5,924 bases of DNA from an uncultured Collinsella sp. (GCA_902494815.1 CABUVB010000115.1:1-5924); one strand, 5' to 3'. Positions 1 through 5,815 are shown, counted from the first letter of the stretch. Numbers and translations are program-made. Notes: generated by a model not told the origin, from the letters alone.

Positions 1-33
1 TACATTCCTCCCCGGCGGGACAGGGAGAGATAT
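1..33 (+). promoter_or_regulatory. 3' end of the valS leader with ribosome binding site
   Basis: A purine-rich Shine-Dalgarno sequence, GGGAGAG at 23-29, lies 4-6 bases before the ATG at 34 and supports that start. Just upstream, CCTCCC (7-12) is complementary to it: CTCCC (8-12) can pair with GGGAG (23-27) across a 10-base loop, which would hide the ribosome binding site. Seen: the complementarity. Known: many valS genes of Gram-positive bacteria are controlled by T-box leaders, and actinobacterial T-boxes often act by sequestering the ribosome binding site. Inferred: this may be the last piece of such a leader. The rest lies outside the window and no T-box core motif is visible here. Confidence 0.4.
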
Positions 34-2730
34 ATGGAAGAAATGCCCAAGAACTACGATCCGTCGACCAACGAGCCGGCGATCCTGCAGAAGTGGCTCG
101 ACGGCGGCTACTATAAGCGCCGCGAGGGCGTGGGCGACTGCACCGTCACCATTCCGCCTCCCAACGTGACCGGCAAGCTCCACATGGGTCACGCCACCGA
201 CGACTCCATCCAGGACGCCATCATCCGTATGGCCCGCATGCGCGGCAAGTCCACGCGCTGGGTGCTCGGCACCGACCACGCCGGTATCGCCACGCAGACT
301 AAGGTCGACAAGAAGCTCAAGAGCGAGGGCATCAGCCGCCTGGAGATCGGTCGCGACAAGTTTGTCGACGCCTGCTGGGATTGGACCCACGAGTACGGCG
401 GCATCATCGTCGAGCAGATCAAGCGCATGGGCTGCTCCGTCGACTTCGACAACGAGCGCTTTACCATGGACGAGGACTACGCCCAGGCCGTGCGCAAGGT
501 GTTCTGCGACTGGTACCACGACGGTCTGATCTATCGCGGCAAGCGCATCGTCAACTGGTGCCCCAACTGCACTACCGCCATCTCGGACGACGAGGCCGAG
601 TACAAGGACGAGAAGGGCCATCTGTGGCACCTGCGCTACCCGCTGACCGAGCCGGTCAACGGCCAGGACTACATCGTCGTCGCCACCACGCGCCCCGAGA
701 CCATGCTCGGCGACACGGGCGTCGCCGTCTCCCCGAAGGACCCCGAGAAGGCCGCCTTTGTGGGTAAGACCGTCAAGCTTCCCATCGTCGACCGCGAGAT
801 CCCCATCTTTGAGGATTGGCATGTCGACGCCAACTTTGGCTCCGGCTTCGTTAAGGTCACGCCGGCCCACGACCCCAACGATTACGCCATGGGCCAGGCC
901 CACGACCTGCCGCAGATCAACATCTTCGACGAGCACGCGGTGGTCGTTGAGGGCTACGGCGAGTTTACCGGCATGAACCGCGACGAGTGCCGCGAGGCCG
1001 TCATTAAGTGGTTTGAGGAGCATGACCTGCTCGATCACGTCGAGGACCTCGATCACTCCGTCATGCACTGCTACCGTTGCGACGCCGCGCTTGAGCCGTG
1101 GCTTTCCGAGCAGTGGTTCGTGGCCGTCGACAAGCTCAAGGGGCCGGCGCTGGACGCCGTCAACTCCGGCAAGGTCACCTTCCACCCCGCGCGCTGGACG
1201 CAGACCTACACCACTTGGATGGAGAACCTCAAAGACTGGTGCATCAGCCGCCAGCTGTGGTGGGGCCACCGCATCCCCGTGTTCTACTGCGAGGACTGCG
1301 GCTGGGAGGACGCTCTTACCGAGGACACCGACGTGTGCCCCAAGTGCGGCGGCCATCACGTGCACCAGGACGAGAACGTGCTGGACACCTGGTTCAGCTC
1401 GCAACTGTGGACCTTTGCCACGCAGGGCTGGCCGCAAAAGCCGGAGCTGCTCGAGGGCCATCACCCCACGACAGCGCTGGTCACCGCGCGCGACATTATC
1501 GCGCTGTGGGTCGCCCGCATGGTCATGAGCTCGCTGTACTTCTTGGACGAGGTGCCGTTTAAGGACGTTGTCATCTACCCGACGATCCTGGCCAAGGACG
1601 GCAGCCGCATGTCCAAGTCCAAGGGCAACGGCGTTGACCCCATGGACCTCATCGGCATGTACGGCGCCGACGCTATGCGCTTCAACCTGCTCACGCTGTG
1701 CACCAACAACCAGGACGTTAAGTTCGACGCGAACATCGATAAGAAGACCAAGAAGCTTATCGACAGTCCGCGCACCGAGCAGGCCAAGTCGTTTGTGACC
1801 AAGATTTGGAACGCCAGCCGCTTCCTGCTTATGAACATGGAGGGCTACACGCCCGGCGAGCCCGTCGTGGAGACGCCGGCCGACGCCTGGATGTTCAGCC
1901 GCCTGGCCAAGGCCGTCCAGATGGTCACCGAGGGTATCGAGAAGTACACCTTTGGCGACATGGCCCGCGGCGTGCAGCAGTTCTTCTGGAACGAGGTCTG
2001 CGACTGGTACGTCGAGGTCACCAAGGCCCGCCTGAAGGGCGAGGGCCGTCTGCAGGCTCAGCGCAACCTGATTTTTGTGCTCGACACCTCCATTCGCCTG
2101 ATGCACCCGCTCATGCCGTTTGTCACCGAGGAGATTTGGGACAACATGCCGGCGAGCGTGCTCGACCTGGATGCCGAGGGCAACGTTGATCGCGCCGAGG
2201 CGCTCATGATCGCCAAGTGGCCCGAGCCCGCCGACTACGCCAAGTATGTCGACGAGGACGCCGAGCGCGCGTTTGAGCTGTGCCGTACCGTCGTGTCTGC
2301 CGCCCGCGCCACGCGTTCGCGCTATCGCTTGAGCCCCAAGGCCGAGCTCGACGTGGTCGTGCGTGCCGGTGCCGAGGACATCGAGAAGCTCGAGAGCCTG
2401 CGCTCGACCATCGAGCCTCTGGCAAACACTGCCTCGCTGGTCATGGGTACCGATGTCGAGAAGCCGGCTGCGAGCATCGCCGTGGTCGACAGCGGCGTCG
2501 AGGTCTTTGTGGTGCTTGAGGGCAAGGTTGACCTTTCGGCCGAGAAGGCACGCCTGGAGAAGGAGATCGCCGCGGCCCAGAAGGAGCTCGCCGGCTGCGA
2601 GAAGACGCTCGCCAACGAGGGCTTTGTGGCCAAGGCCGCGCCCGCGGTGGTCCAGAAGAAGAGGGACCGTGCAGCTGAGCTCAAGGAGATCCTGGCGGCA
2701 CTGACTGCTCAGGTTGCTGACTTCTCGTAG
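34..2730 (+). CDS. valS: Valyl-tRNA synthetase (ValRS), class Ia
   Basis: Cytoplasmic enzyme that charges tRNA-Val with valine using ATP. The 898 residues match the usual bacterial length (about 880-950). Order of domains: Rossmann catalytic fold with the HIGH motif as HMGH (50-53) after PPPNVTGKL; CP1 editing domain at about 210-345, with ATTRPETMLGDT (217-228) and TPAHDPNDY (276-284), which hydrolyses mischarged Thr-tRNA; the class Ia block WWGHRIP (409-415); KMSKS loop as RMSKS (525-529) followed by KGNGVDPMD; anticodon-binding helical domain from about 590 to 760 (KIWNASRF at 590-597); C-terminal coiled coil, about 825-895, rich in Lys/Glu/Ala. Cysteine pairs C176/C179, C346/C349, C419/C422 and C435/C438 look like zinc ligands. 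Oddities: Arg replaces the first Lys of KMSKS, and a short charged segment (about 566-582) precedes the anticodon domain. The ATG at 34 was chosen over the one at 43 for its better-spaced ribosome binding site. The gene appears intact. Confidence 0.98.
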   Translation: MEEMPKNYDPSTNEPAILQKWLDGGYYKRREGVGDCTVTIPPPNVTGKLHMGHATDDSIQDAIIRMARMRGKSTRWVLGTDHAGIATQTKVDKKLKSEGISRLEIGRDKFVDACWDWTHEYGGIIVEQIKRMGCSVDFDNERFTMDEDYAQAVRKVFCDWYHDGLIYRGKRIVNWCPNCTTAISDDEAEYKDEKGHLWHLRYPLTEPVNGQDYIVVATTRPETMLGDTGVAVSPKDPEKAAFVGKTVKLPIVDREIPIFEDWHVDANFGSGFVKVTPAHDPNDYAMGQAHDLPQINIFDEHAVVVEGYGEFTGMNRDECREAVIKWFEEHDLLDHVEDLDHSVMHCYRCDAALEPWLSEQWFVAVDKLKGPALDAVNSGKVTFHPARWTQTYTTWMENLKDWCISRQLWWGHRIPVFYCEDCGWEDALTEDTDVCPKCGGHHVHQDENVLDTWFSSQLWTFATQGWPQKPELLEGHHPTTALVTARDIIALWVARMVMSSLYFLDEVPFKDVVIYPTILAKDGSRMSKSKGNGVDPMDLIGMYGADAMRFNLLTLCTNNQDVKFDANIDKKTKKLIDSPRTEQAKSFVTKIWNASRFLLMNMEGYTPGEPVVETPADAWMFSRLAKAVQMVTEGIEKYTFGDMARGVQQFFWNEVCDWYVEVTKARLKGEGRLQAQRNLIFVLDTSIRLMHPLMPFVTEEIWDNMPASVLDLDAEGNVDRAEALMIAKWPEPADYAKYVDEDAERAFELCRTVVSAARATRSRYRLSPKAELDVVVRAGAEDIEKLESLRSTIEPLANTASLVMGTDVEKPAASIAVVDSGVEVFVVLEGKVDLSAEKARLEKEIAAAQKELAGCEKTLANEGFVAKAAPAVVQKKRDRAAELKEILAALTAQVADFS

Positions 2731-2874
2731 GCGGTACGGGGGGACGCGGTTTGGGGCATTGCTCGCTACTGCGGACAGTCCTGCTCGCACGAAGGCCACA
2801 TTAAGTGGCCTTCGGCTCGTGCGGAACTTGTATCGAGCAAAGCCCCAAACCGCTCCCATAGCGGTTACGGGGGG
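2731..2874. repeat. Near-identical direct repeats flanking the valS-folC palindrome
   Basis: GCGGTACGGGGGG (2731-2743) begins directly after the valS stop codon and recurs as GCGGTTACGGGGGG (2861-2874) just past the palindrome, differing by one inserted T. The second copy continues to a run of eight G (2869-2876). A further GCGGT occurs at 2746-2750 inside the palindrome arm, and AACCGC (2848-2853) with GCGGTT (2861-2866) forms a small hairpin. The pair could be a degraded target duplication or a product of local duplication. With one indel and a low-complexity G run this is not certain. Confidence 0.45.
2741..2857. repeat. Large nested palindrome between valS and folC
   Basis: Outer arms 2746-2765 and 2834-2853 pair over 20 positions with one A/A mismatch (2758/2841): GCGGTTTGGGGC against GCCCCAAACCGC, then GCTCG against CGAGC. 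With C2745 bulged, GGGA (2741-2744) also pairs with TCCC (2854-2857). Inside are a small ACTG-CGGA-CAGT hairpin (2768-2779) and a strong central hairpin: CGCAC (2786-2790) with GTGCG (2819-2823), then GAAGGCCAC (2791-2799) with GTGGCCTTC (2805-2813) around an ATTAA loop. No T run follows, so it is not a typical intrinsic terminator, although it could block transcription or protect the valS mRNA 3' end. The branched, near-symmetrical form resembles a short non-autonomous repeat element or a structured RNA. I could not assign it to a named family. Confidence 0.8.
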
Positions 2875-2891
2875 GGCGTCCGCTGCCCGGT

Positions 2892-2913
2892 AGGGCCACT
2901 GGGTTGTGGCCTT
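2892..2913 (+). other. Small GC-rich hairpin
   Basis: AGGGCCAC (2892-2899) pairs with GTGGCCTT (2906-2913) around a TGGGTT loop, giving eight base pairs including one G-U. The stem is nearly the same as the core of the central hairpin in the preceding palindrome (AGGCCAC/GTGGCCT). Only mixed sequence (GATCTTGC) follows, so it is at best a weak terminator for valS. Function unknown. Confidence 0.4.
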
Positions 2914-2917
2914 GATC

Positions 2918-2948
2918 TTGCTGCAAAGCGGTGTTTGGCTGATATTTT
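2918..2948 (+). promoter_or_regulatory. Weak promoter candidate for folC
   Basis: An extended -10-like sequence, TGATATTTT (2940-2948), matches the TGn-TATAAT pattern at four of six hexamer positions. TTGCTG (2918-2923) could serve as a poor -35 element, at 17 bases from GATATT (2941) or 19 from TATTTT (2943). Transcription would start near 2955, at the very base of the hairpin at 2956-2983. This is one of few AT-rich spots in the gap, but the match is weak. Confidence 0.2.
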
Positions 2949-2955
2949 GAATGGG

Positions 2956-2987
2956 AGGGGCTCGTTGTTGCTTACGGGCCTCTTTTT
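2956..2987 (+). terminator. Intrinsic terminator-like hairpin in front of folC
   Basis: AGGGGCTCGT (2956-2965) pairs with ACGGGCCTCT (2974-2983), ten pairs including two G-U, around an eight-base loop. Four further T (2984-2987) follow, so the 3' side ends in a run of five T. This is the form of a Rho-independent terminator. It lies only 20 bases upstream of the folC start and 6 bases before its ribosome binding site. It may end valS transcription, but then folC needs a promoter in the few bases beyond it, or read-through. Attenuation of folC is the alternative. Confidence 0.6.
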
Positions 2988-2993
2988 ATGTTG

Positions 2994-2998
2994 AGGGG
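2994..2998 (+). promoter_or_regulatory. folC ribosome binding site
   Basis: AGGGG lies nine bases before the ATG at 3008 and decides the start. The upstream in-frame ATG at 2951 has no comparable site at suitable spacing, and starting there would make the terminator-like hairpin part of the protein. Confidence 0.65.
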
Positions 2999-3007
2999 AC
3001 TTTGGCT

Positions 3008-4351
3008 ATGGCAAAGCGTTCTGGGTTGTATTCGGTGCCGTTTGAGGTTCCGGAGCTTTCTTTTGATGAGGCTGTTGCACTTGCGGCCGATACGGGAAAG
3101 ATTGCGCGTTATTCGACGCCGCTGCTCGAGACCGTCGTCGAGATGCTCGATGAGCTTGGTCGTCCTGACGAGTTCTATGATTGCGTCCAGATAGCCGGTA
3201 CCAATGGAAAGACCTCGACAACGCGATTCTCGGCTGCCATTCTTCGTGGCGAGGGCCTTAAGACGGCACTCTTTACGTCTCCTCATCTGGTGCGCTATCC
3301 CGAGCGTATGGAGATTGATGGAAAGGTCGTCTCAGACGAGGTCTTTGCTCATGGTGTCTCTGCGGCGTATGAGGCGGGCCGTCGTCTCAATGCGCGTCGT
3401 GAGGCGGCGGGCGAGGAGCTCCGTGCTATTACGCCTTTCGATCTTTTGTCCGTGGCCGGTTTGACTATGTTTGCCGAGGCTTGCGTGGACGTTGCCGTGC
3501 TTGAGGTTGGCATGGGCGGACGCTGGGATGCTACGAGTGCGACCGATCCCGTCGCCGTCGCCATTACGGGCATTGGACTCGACCATACGAAGGTCCTTGG
3601 CGACACGCTTGAGGCTATTACGGGGGAGAAGGCTGCGGTTATTAAGCCTGGGCGCCTGGTTGTTTTGGGCGAGGGTACGCATGAGGCGAGCGTTCAATGT
3701 GTGATGGATGCCCGTTGCCGCGAATGCGGTGTTGTGCCGCTCGTGGTGAATCATGTCACGACTAAGGTGCCGGCGCATGTGGGCGACACGGTGGAGTTTA
3801 GCTGCACCACACCGCGCGCGATCTATACGTCGAGGATGGTCAAGCCGGCGTATCAGCCGCAGAATGCTGCGTGCGCGATTATGCTGTGCGAGGGCTATCT
3901 GGGTCGCGAGCTCGACCACGATGCGCTCGACGCTTCGCTTATGGGCTGCCCCACGCCGGGTCGTTTTGACGTGCTGGGAACCGATCCGCTCAAACTGATC
4001 GACGCTTGCCATAACCCCCAGAGCTGCGAGAACTTTGTGAACGCACTGGACGAGATCGATCCGTGCGTAGAGAATCGCCCCACGCTGCTGTGTGCTGCGC
4101 TGGCCGACAAGGACGTGGCGGGCATCGTCGATGTGCTTGTTCCGGCCTTCCCGCGCGTAGTCGTGACCCAGACCGATTCCGATCGCGCCCTGCCGGCGGA
4201 GGAGCTCGCTGCTCTGGTAGACGCCGATAAGCTCGCTGGCGTGTATCCCAACGTATCAGAGGCCCTCGCAGCCCTCGATGCCGCCGGCGAGCCCTTCGTA
4301 GCAGCCGGCACCATCACCCTAGCCGGCGAAGTAGCGGGGCTGCTGCGTTAG
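3008..4351 (+). CDS. folC: Folylpolyglutamate synthase / dihydrofolate synthase
   Basis: Mur-ligase-fold enzyme of the cytosol. It adds glutamate to folates using ATP and, in many bacteria, also joins dihydropteroate to glutamate. The 447 residues fit the family (about 420-450). Seen: P-loop AGTNGKTST (63-71); TSPHLVRYPERMEI (90-103); LEVGMGGRWDAT (165-176), the family's conserved LEVGxGGRxDAT block; GLDHTKVLGDT (190-200) and EKAAVIKPG (207-215), where K208 is the candidate carbamylated lysine; PGRFDVL (317-323); IDACHNP (331-337), a variant of the usual DGAHNP; and ALADKD (364-369) in the C-terminal domain. The P-loop has KT rather than the more common KG. Whether both activities are present cannot be told from sequence. 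It follows valS, as in other Gram-positive bacteria, but a 277-base structured gap separates them. Third-position base use changes along the gene: the first 30 codons contain one C-ending codon, the last 32 contain sixteen. Confidence 0.95.
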   Translation: MAKRSGLYSVPFEVPELSFDEAVALAADTGKIARYSTPLLETVVEMLDELGRPDEFYDCVQIAGTNGKTSTTRFSAAILRGEGLKTALFTSPHLVRYPERMEIDGKVVSDEVFAHGVSAAYEAGRRLNARREAAGEELRAITPFDLLSVAGLTMFAEACVDVAVLEVGMGGRWDATSATDPVAVAITGIGLDHTKVLGDTLEAITGEKAAVIKPGRLVVLGEGTHEASVQCVMDARCRECGVVPLVVNHVTTKVPAHVGDTVEFSCTTPRAIYTSRMVKPAYQPQNAACAIMLCEGYLGRELDHDALDASLMGCPTPGRFDVLGTDPLKLIDACHNPQSCENFVNALDEIDPCVENRPTLLCAALADKDVAGIVDVLVPAFPRVVVTQTDSDRALPAEELAALVDADKLAGVYPNVSEALAALDAAGEPFVAAGTITLAGEVAGLLR

Positions 4352-4384
4352 AGCCTTTCCGCTGGGCAGCTAGTTGGCCTGCTA

Positions 4385-4544
4385 GCCACGAAATGGGCCT
4401 ATCTACTACGTTTGACCGGTTACCCCCGACCACACCGAGAATTGCAAAATCAAAACCGCAGGTAGAAGGCTTGCCAGTTATGCGAAAACGCGGGTGTGGT
4501 CGACCCATGCGGGTTAAACGTAGTAGATAGGCCGTTTTCGTGGC
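4385..4544. repeat. 160-bp imperfect palindromic element downstream of folC
   Basis: Arms 4385-4413 and 4516-4544 pair at 27 of 29 positions, including an uninterrupted 18-base block GGCCTATCTACTACGTTT (4396-4413) against 4516-4533; the mismatches are 4394-4395 against 4534-4535. Pairing continues inward through G-ACC/GGT-T, an asymmetric internal loop, and a perfect 10-bp stem CGACCACACC (4427-4436) with GGTGTGGTCG (4493-4502). The 56-base centre (4437-4492) is A-rich and has only minor pairing, such as CGCA (4457-4460) with TGCG (4481-4484). CTAG occurs just at or outside both ends (4382-4385, 4551-4554), too short to prove a target duplication. No protein is supported here. The form suits a MITE-like repeat or a long-stem structured RNA. 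It also sits where a bidirectional terminator for the convergent genes could be, but it lacks T runs. Confidence 0.8.
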
Positions 4545-4573
4545 GCATCTCTAGACTGTCAAATTGGTCGACT

Positions 4574-4665
4574 TAGCCCCATGGCAGTTGCGGTGAAATA
4601 GTTCCTGGATTATGCCTCTGTGGGACAATCTGGGAACTATTCCACCGCAACTTATTGAGGGGCTA
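4574..4665. repeat. Second palindromic element between folC and the peptidase gene
   Basis: A 26-position stem joins 4586-4611 to 4627-4652 with one mismatch (A4596/C4642) and two G-U pairs; its base is AGTTGCGGTG against CACCGCAACT and its middle AATAGTTCC against GGGAACTATT. The loop is 15 bases (4612-4626). Beyond a small internal loop, TAGCCCC (4574-4580) pairs with GGGGCTA (4659-4665), so the whole structure spans 92 bases and ends 11 bases before the peptidase stop codon. The arm motif recurs at 5875-5892, showing that it is a repeat family. The mismatched sequences are unlike those of the element at 4385-4544. It may act as a terminator or mRNA 3' end structure for the peptidase gene, though no T run follows on either strand. 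Confidence 0.8.
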
Positions 4666-4676
4666 TTGGGTAAGGG

Positions 4677-5765
4677 CTAGTCTAGGCGGACTGGATCGTG
4701 GGGGTAGGCGTTGAGAATCTCGACGCCGGACTCGGTAACTAGGGCCAAGTCCTCGATGCGGACTCCGGTGCGGCCGGGGAGGTAGATGCCCGGCTCGATG
4801 GAAAACGTCATGCCCGGCTCCACGACCTGTTCGTTGACCAGCGAGACGTCGCCCGGCTCGTGGTCCTGCAGACCAATCGAGTGGCCCAGGCGATGCGTAA
4901 AGTATTTGCCGTAGCCTGCGTCCTCAATCACGTCGCGCGCGGCATGGTCCAGGTCGCACATGCGCACACCCGGTGCGATGAGCGCCTCGGCAGCCTCGTT
5001 GGCGCGGCGCACGATATTGTAGATACGCGCGGTCTCCTCGTCCGGCTCGCCCCAAAAGAACGTGCGTGTCATGTCCGAGCAGTAGTTGTGATAACGCCCG
5101 CCAATGTCGAACAGCACCACGTCGCCGCGCTTGAGTACAGTCTCGTCGGGCTCGTGGTGCGGGTCGCCGGCGTTGGCGCCAAAGCTCACGATAGGCGGAA
5201 AGCTAAAGCCCTCGCAGTCGTGTTTGCGATACAGACCGAGCATCTGATCGGCAATCTCGCACTCCGTCACGCCTTCATGGACGAGCTTGATGACGTCGGC
5301 CATCACGGCGTCGTTAGCGGCCGAGGACACGCGCATAAGCTCCTGCTCGGCGTCATCCTTGTGGGTGCGCGCGGCGGTGACGGCAAAGACGCCCAGGAAA
5401 AACTCGCTGGCTGCGCGGCGCTCCATGAGCGGCATCAAAAAGCCAGAGCGCATGACGGTGTCGATGCCGAGTGGTTTGGTCGGATCGACCTCGCGAACGA
5501 TGGCGTCGGCCACGATGTCGGTATCGGTGTGATAGGCGACGCGGGCATTGTCGTACTCAGGCAGCTGATGCAGGGCGTTGACCAAGATCACGGGCTCGCA
5601 ATCACGCGCGAGCAGCACGCCGCAAAAACGCTCGAACATATCGGCATAAAAGCCGGTCAGATAGTAGATCGACCACGGGTCATTTATGAGCAACTGCGCA
5701 CCGGGGTGCTGAGCCTCGAGCGCATCGAGCACGCGCGCCACACGCTGGTCATCAACATGTGCCAT
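4677..5765 (-). CDS. Xaa-Pro peptidase, M24B family (PepQ/PepP type)
   Basis: Cytosolic metallopeptidase that cleaves the bond before proline in dipeptides (prolidase, PepQ) or at peptide N-termini (aminopeptidase P). It has 362 residues, near the length of Gram-positive PepQ-type proteins. An N-terminal creatinase-like domain (about 1-132) precedes a pita-bread catalytic domain (about 138-350). All five expected metal ligands are present: D220 in VVLFDIGG, D231 in CSDMTRTF, H295 in HRLGHSIGL, E324 in FSIEPGIY and E338 in VRIEDL. H302 in DHEPG is the usual second active-site histidine. There is no signal peptide or membrane segment. The ATG at 5765 was chosen because AAAGGA lies six bases upstream; a GTG at 5813 would add 16 residues of unlikely sequence. 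The gene is convergent with folC and flanked by repeats carrying the same arm motif. Sequence alone does not separate dipeptidase from aminopeptidase, so no symbol is given. Confidence 0.93.
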   Translation of the reverse strand: MAHVDDQRVARVLDALEAQHPGAQLLINDPWSIYYLTGFYADMFERFCGVLLARDCEPVILVNALHQLPEYDNARVAYHTDTDIVADAIVREVDPTKPLGIDTVMRSGFLMPLMERRAASEFFLGVFAVTAARTHKDDAEQELMRVSSAANDAVMADVIKLVHEGVTECEIADQMLGLYRKHDCEGFSFPPIVSFGANAGDPHHEPDETVLKRGDVVLFDIGGRYHNYCSDMTRTFFWGEPDEETARIYNIVRRANEAAEALIAPGVRMCDLDHAARDVIEDAGYGKYFTHRLGHSIGLQDHEPGDVSLVNEQVVEPGMTFSIEPGIYLPGRTGVRIEDLALVTESGVEILNAYPHDPVRLD

Positions 5766-5771
5766 GAAACA

Positions 5772-5777
5772 TCCTTT
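5772..5777 (-). promoter_or_regulatory. Ribosome binding site of the Xaa-Pro peptidase gene
   Basis: On the minus strand AAAGGA ends six bases before the ATG at 5765-5763. This is ideal spacing and fixes the start at MAHVDDQRV. Confidence 0.75.
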
Positions 5778-5779
5778 CG

Positions 5780-5815
5780 CTAGGCTGCCACCATGGTATC
5801 CCAAGCCCGGCACAT
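5780..5815 (-). other. Possible 11-codon leader ORF upstream of the peptidase gene
   Basis: On the minus strand an ATG at 5815-5813 opens MCRAWDTMVAA and ends with TAG at 5782-5780, 14 bases before the peptidase ATG. AAAAGGAA (5830-5823) sits seven bases upstream of that ATG, a good ribosome binding site. It holds no run of one amino acid that would suggest attenuation. Short ORFs with a plausible site arise by chance, and the site lies within a tandem repeat, so this is a weak call. Confidence 0.15.

Noticed and set aside
2951..3007. Upstream in-frame ATG that would extend FolC by 19 residues
   Set aside because: The added stretch (MGGARCCLRASFYVEGTLA) is encoded by the terminator-like hairpin and ribosome binding site, is unlike FolC N-termini, and has no suitable ribosome binding site.
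2731..3007. Folate-sensing (THF) riboswitch upstream of folC
   Set aside because: The gap has several hairpins and a terminator, but I could not match the conserved THF riboswitch core. A covariance-model search would settle it.
3332..4012. 226-codon open frame on the minus strand inside folC
   Set aside because: The sequence is Arg/His-rich and low in sense, typical of an antisense shadow; folC on the plus strand has all its family motifs.
4314..4508. 64-codon minus-strand open frame across the folC end and the 160-bp palindrome
   Set aside because: It runs through palindrome arms and overlaps the folC 3' end antisense, with no family resemblance. The DNA is better explained by the repeat.
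4860..5783. 307-codon open frame on the plus strand opposite the peptidase gene
   Set aside because: It has no recognisable motif or good ribosome binding site, and is a by-product of GC-rich codon bias opposite a gene with all M24 catalytic residues intact.
5787..5796. GCCACCATGG, a perfect eukaryotic Kozak-like sequence
   Set aside because: A chance match around the ACCATGGT palindrome in a bacterial intergenic region, with no ORF of interest following on the plus strand.
5766..5813. GTG start at 5813 on the minus strand extending the peptidase by 16 residues
   Set aside because: The ATG at 5765 has a perfect AAAGGA six bases upstream, and the extra residues derive from the tandem-repeat region.
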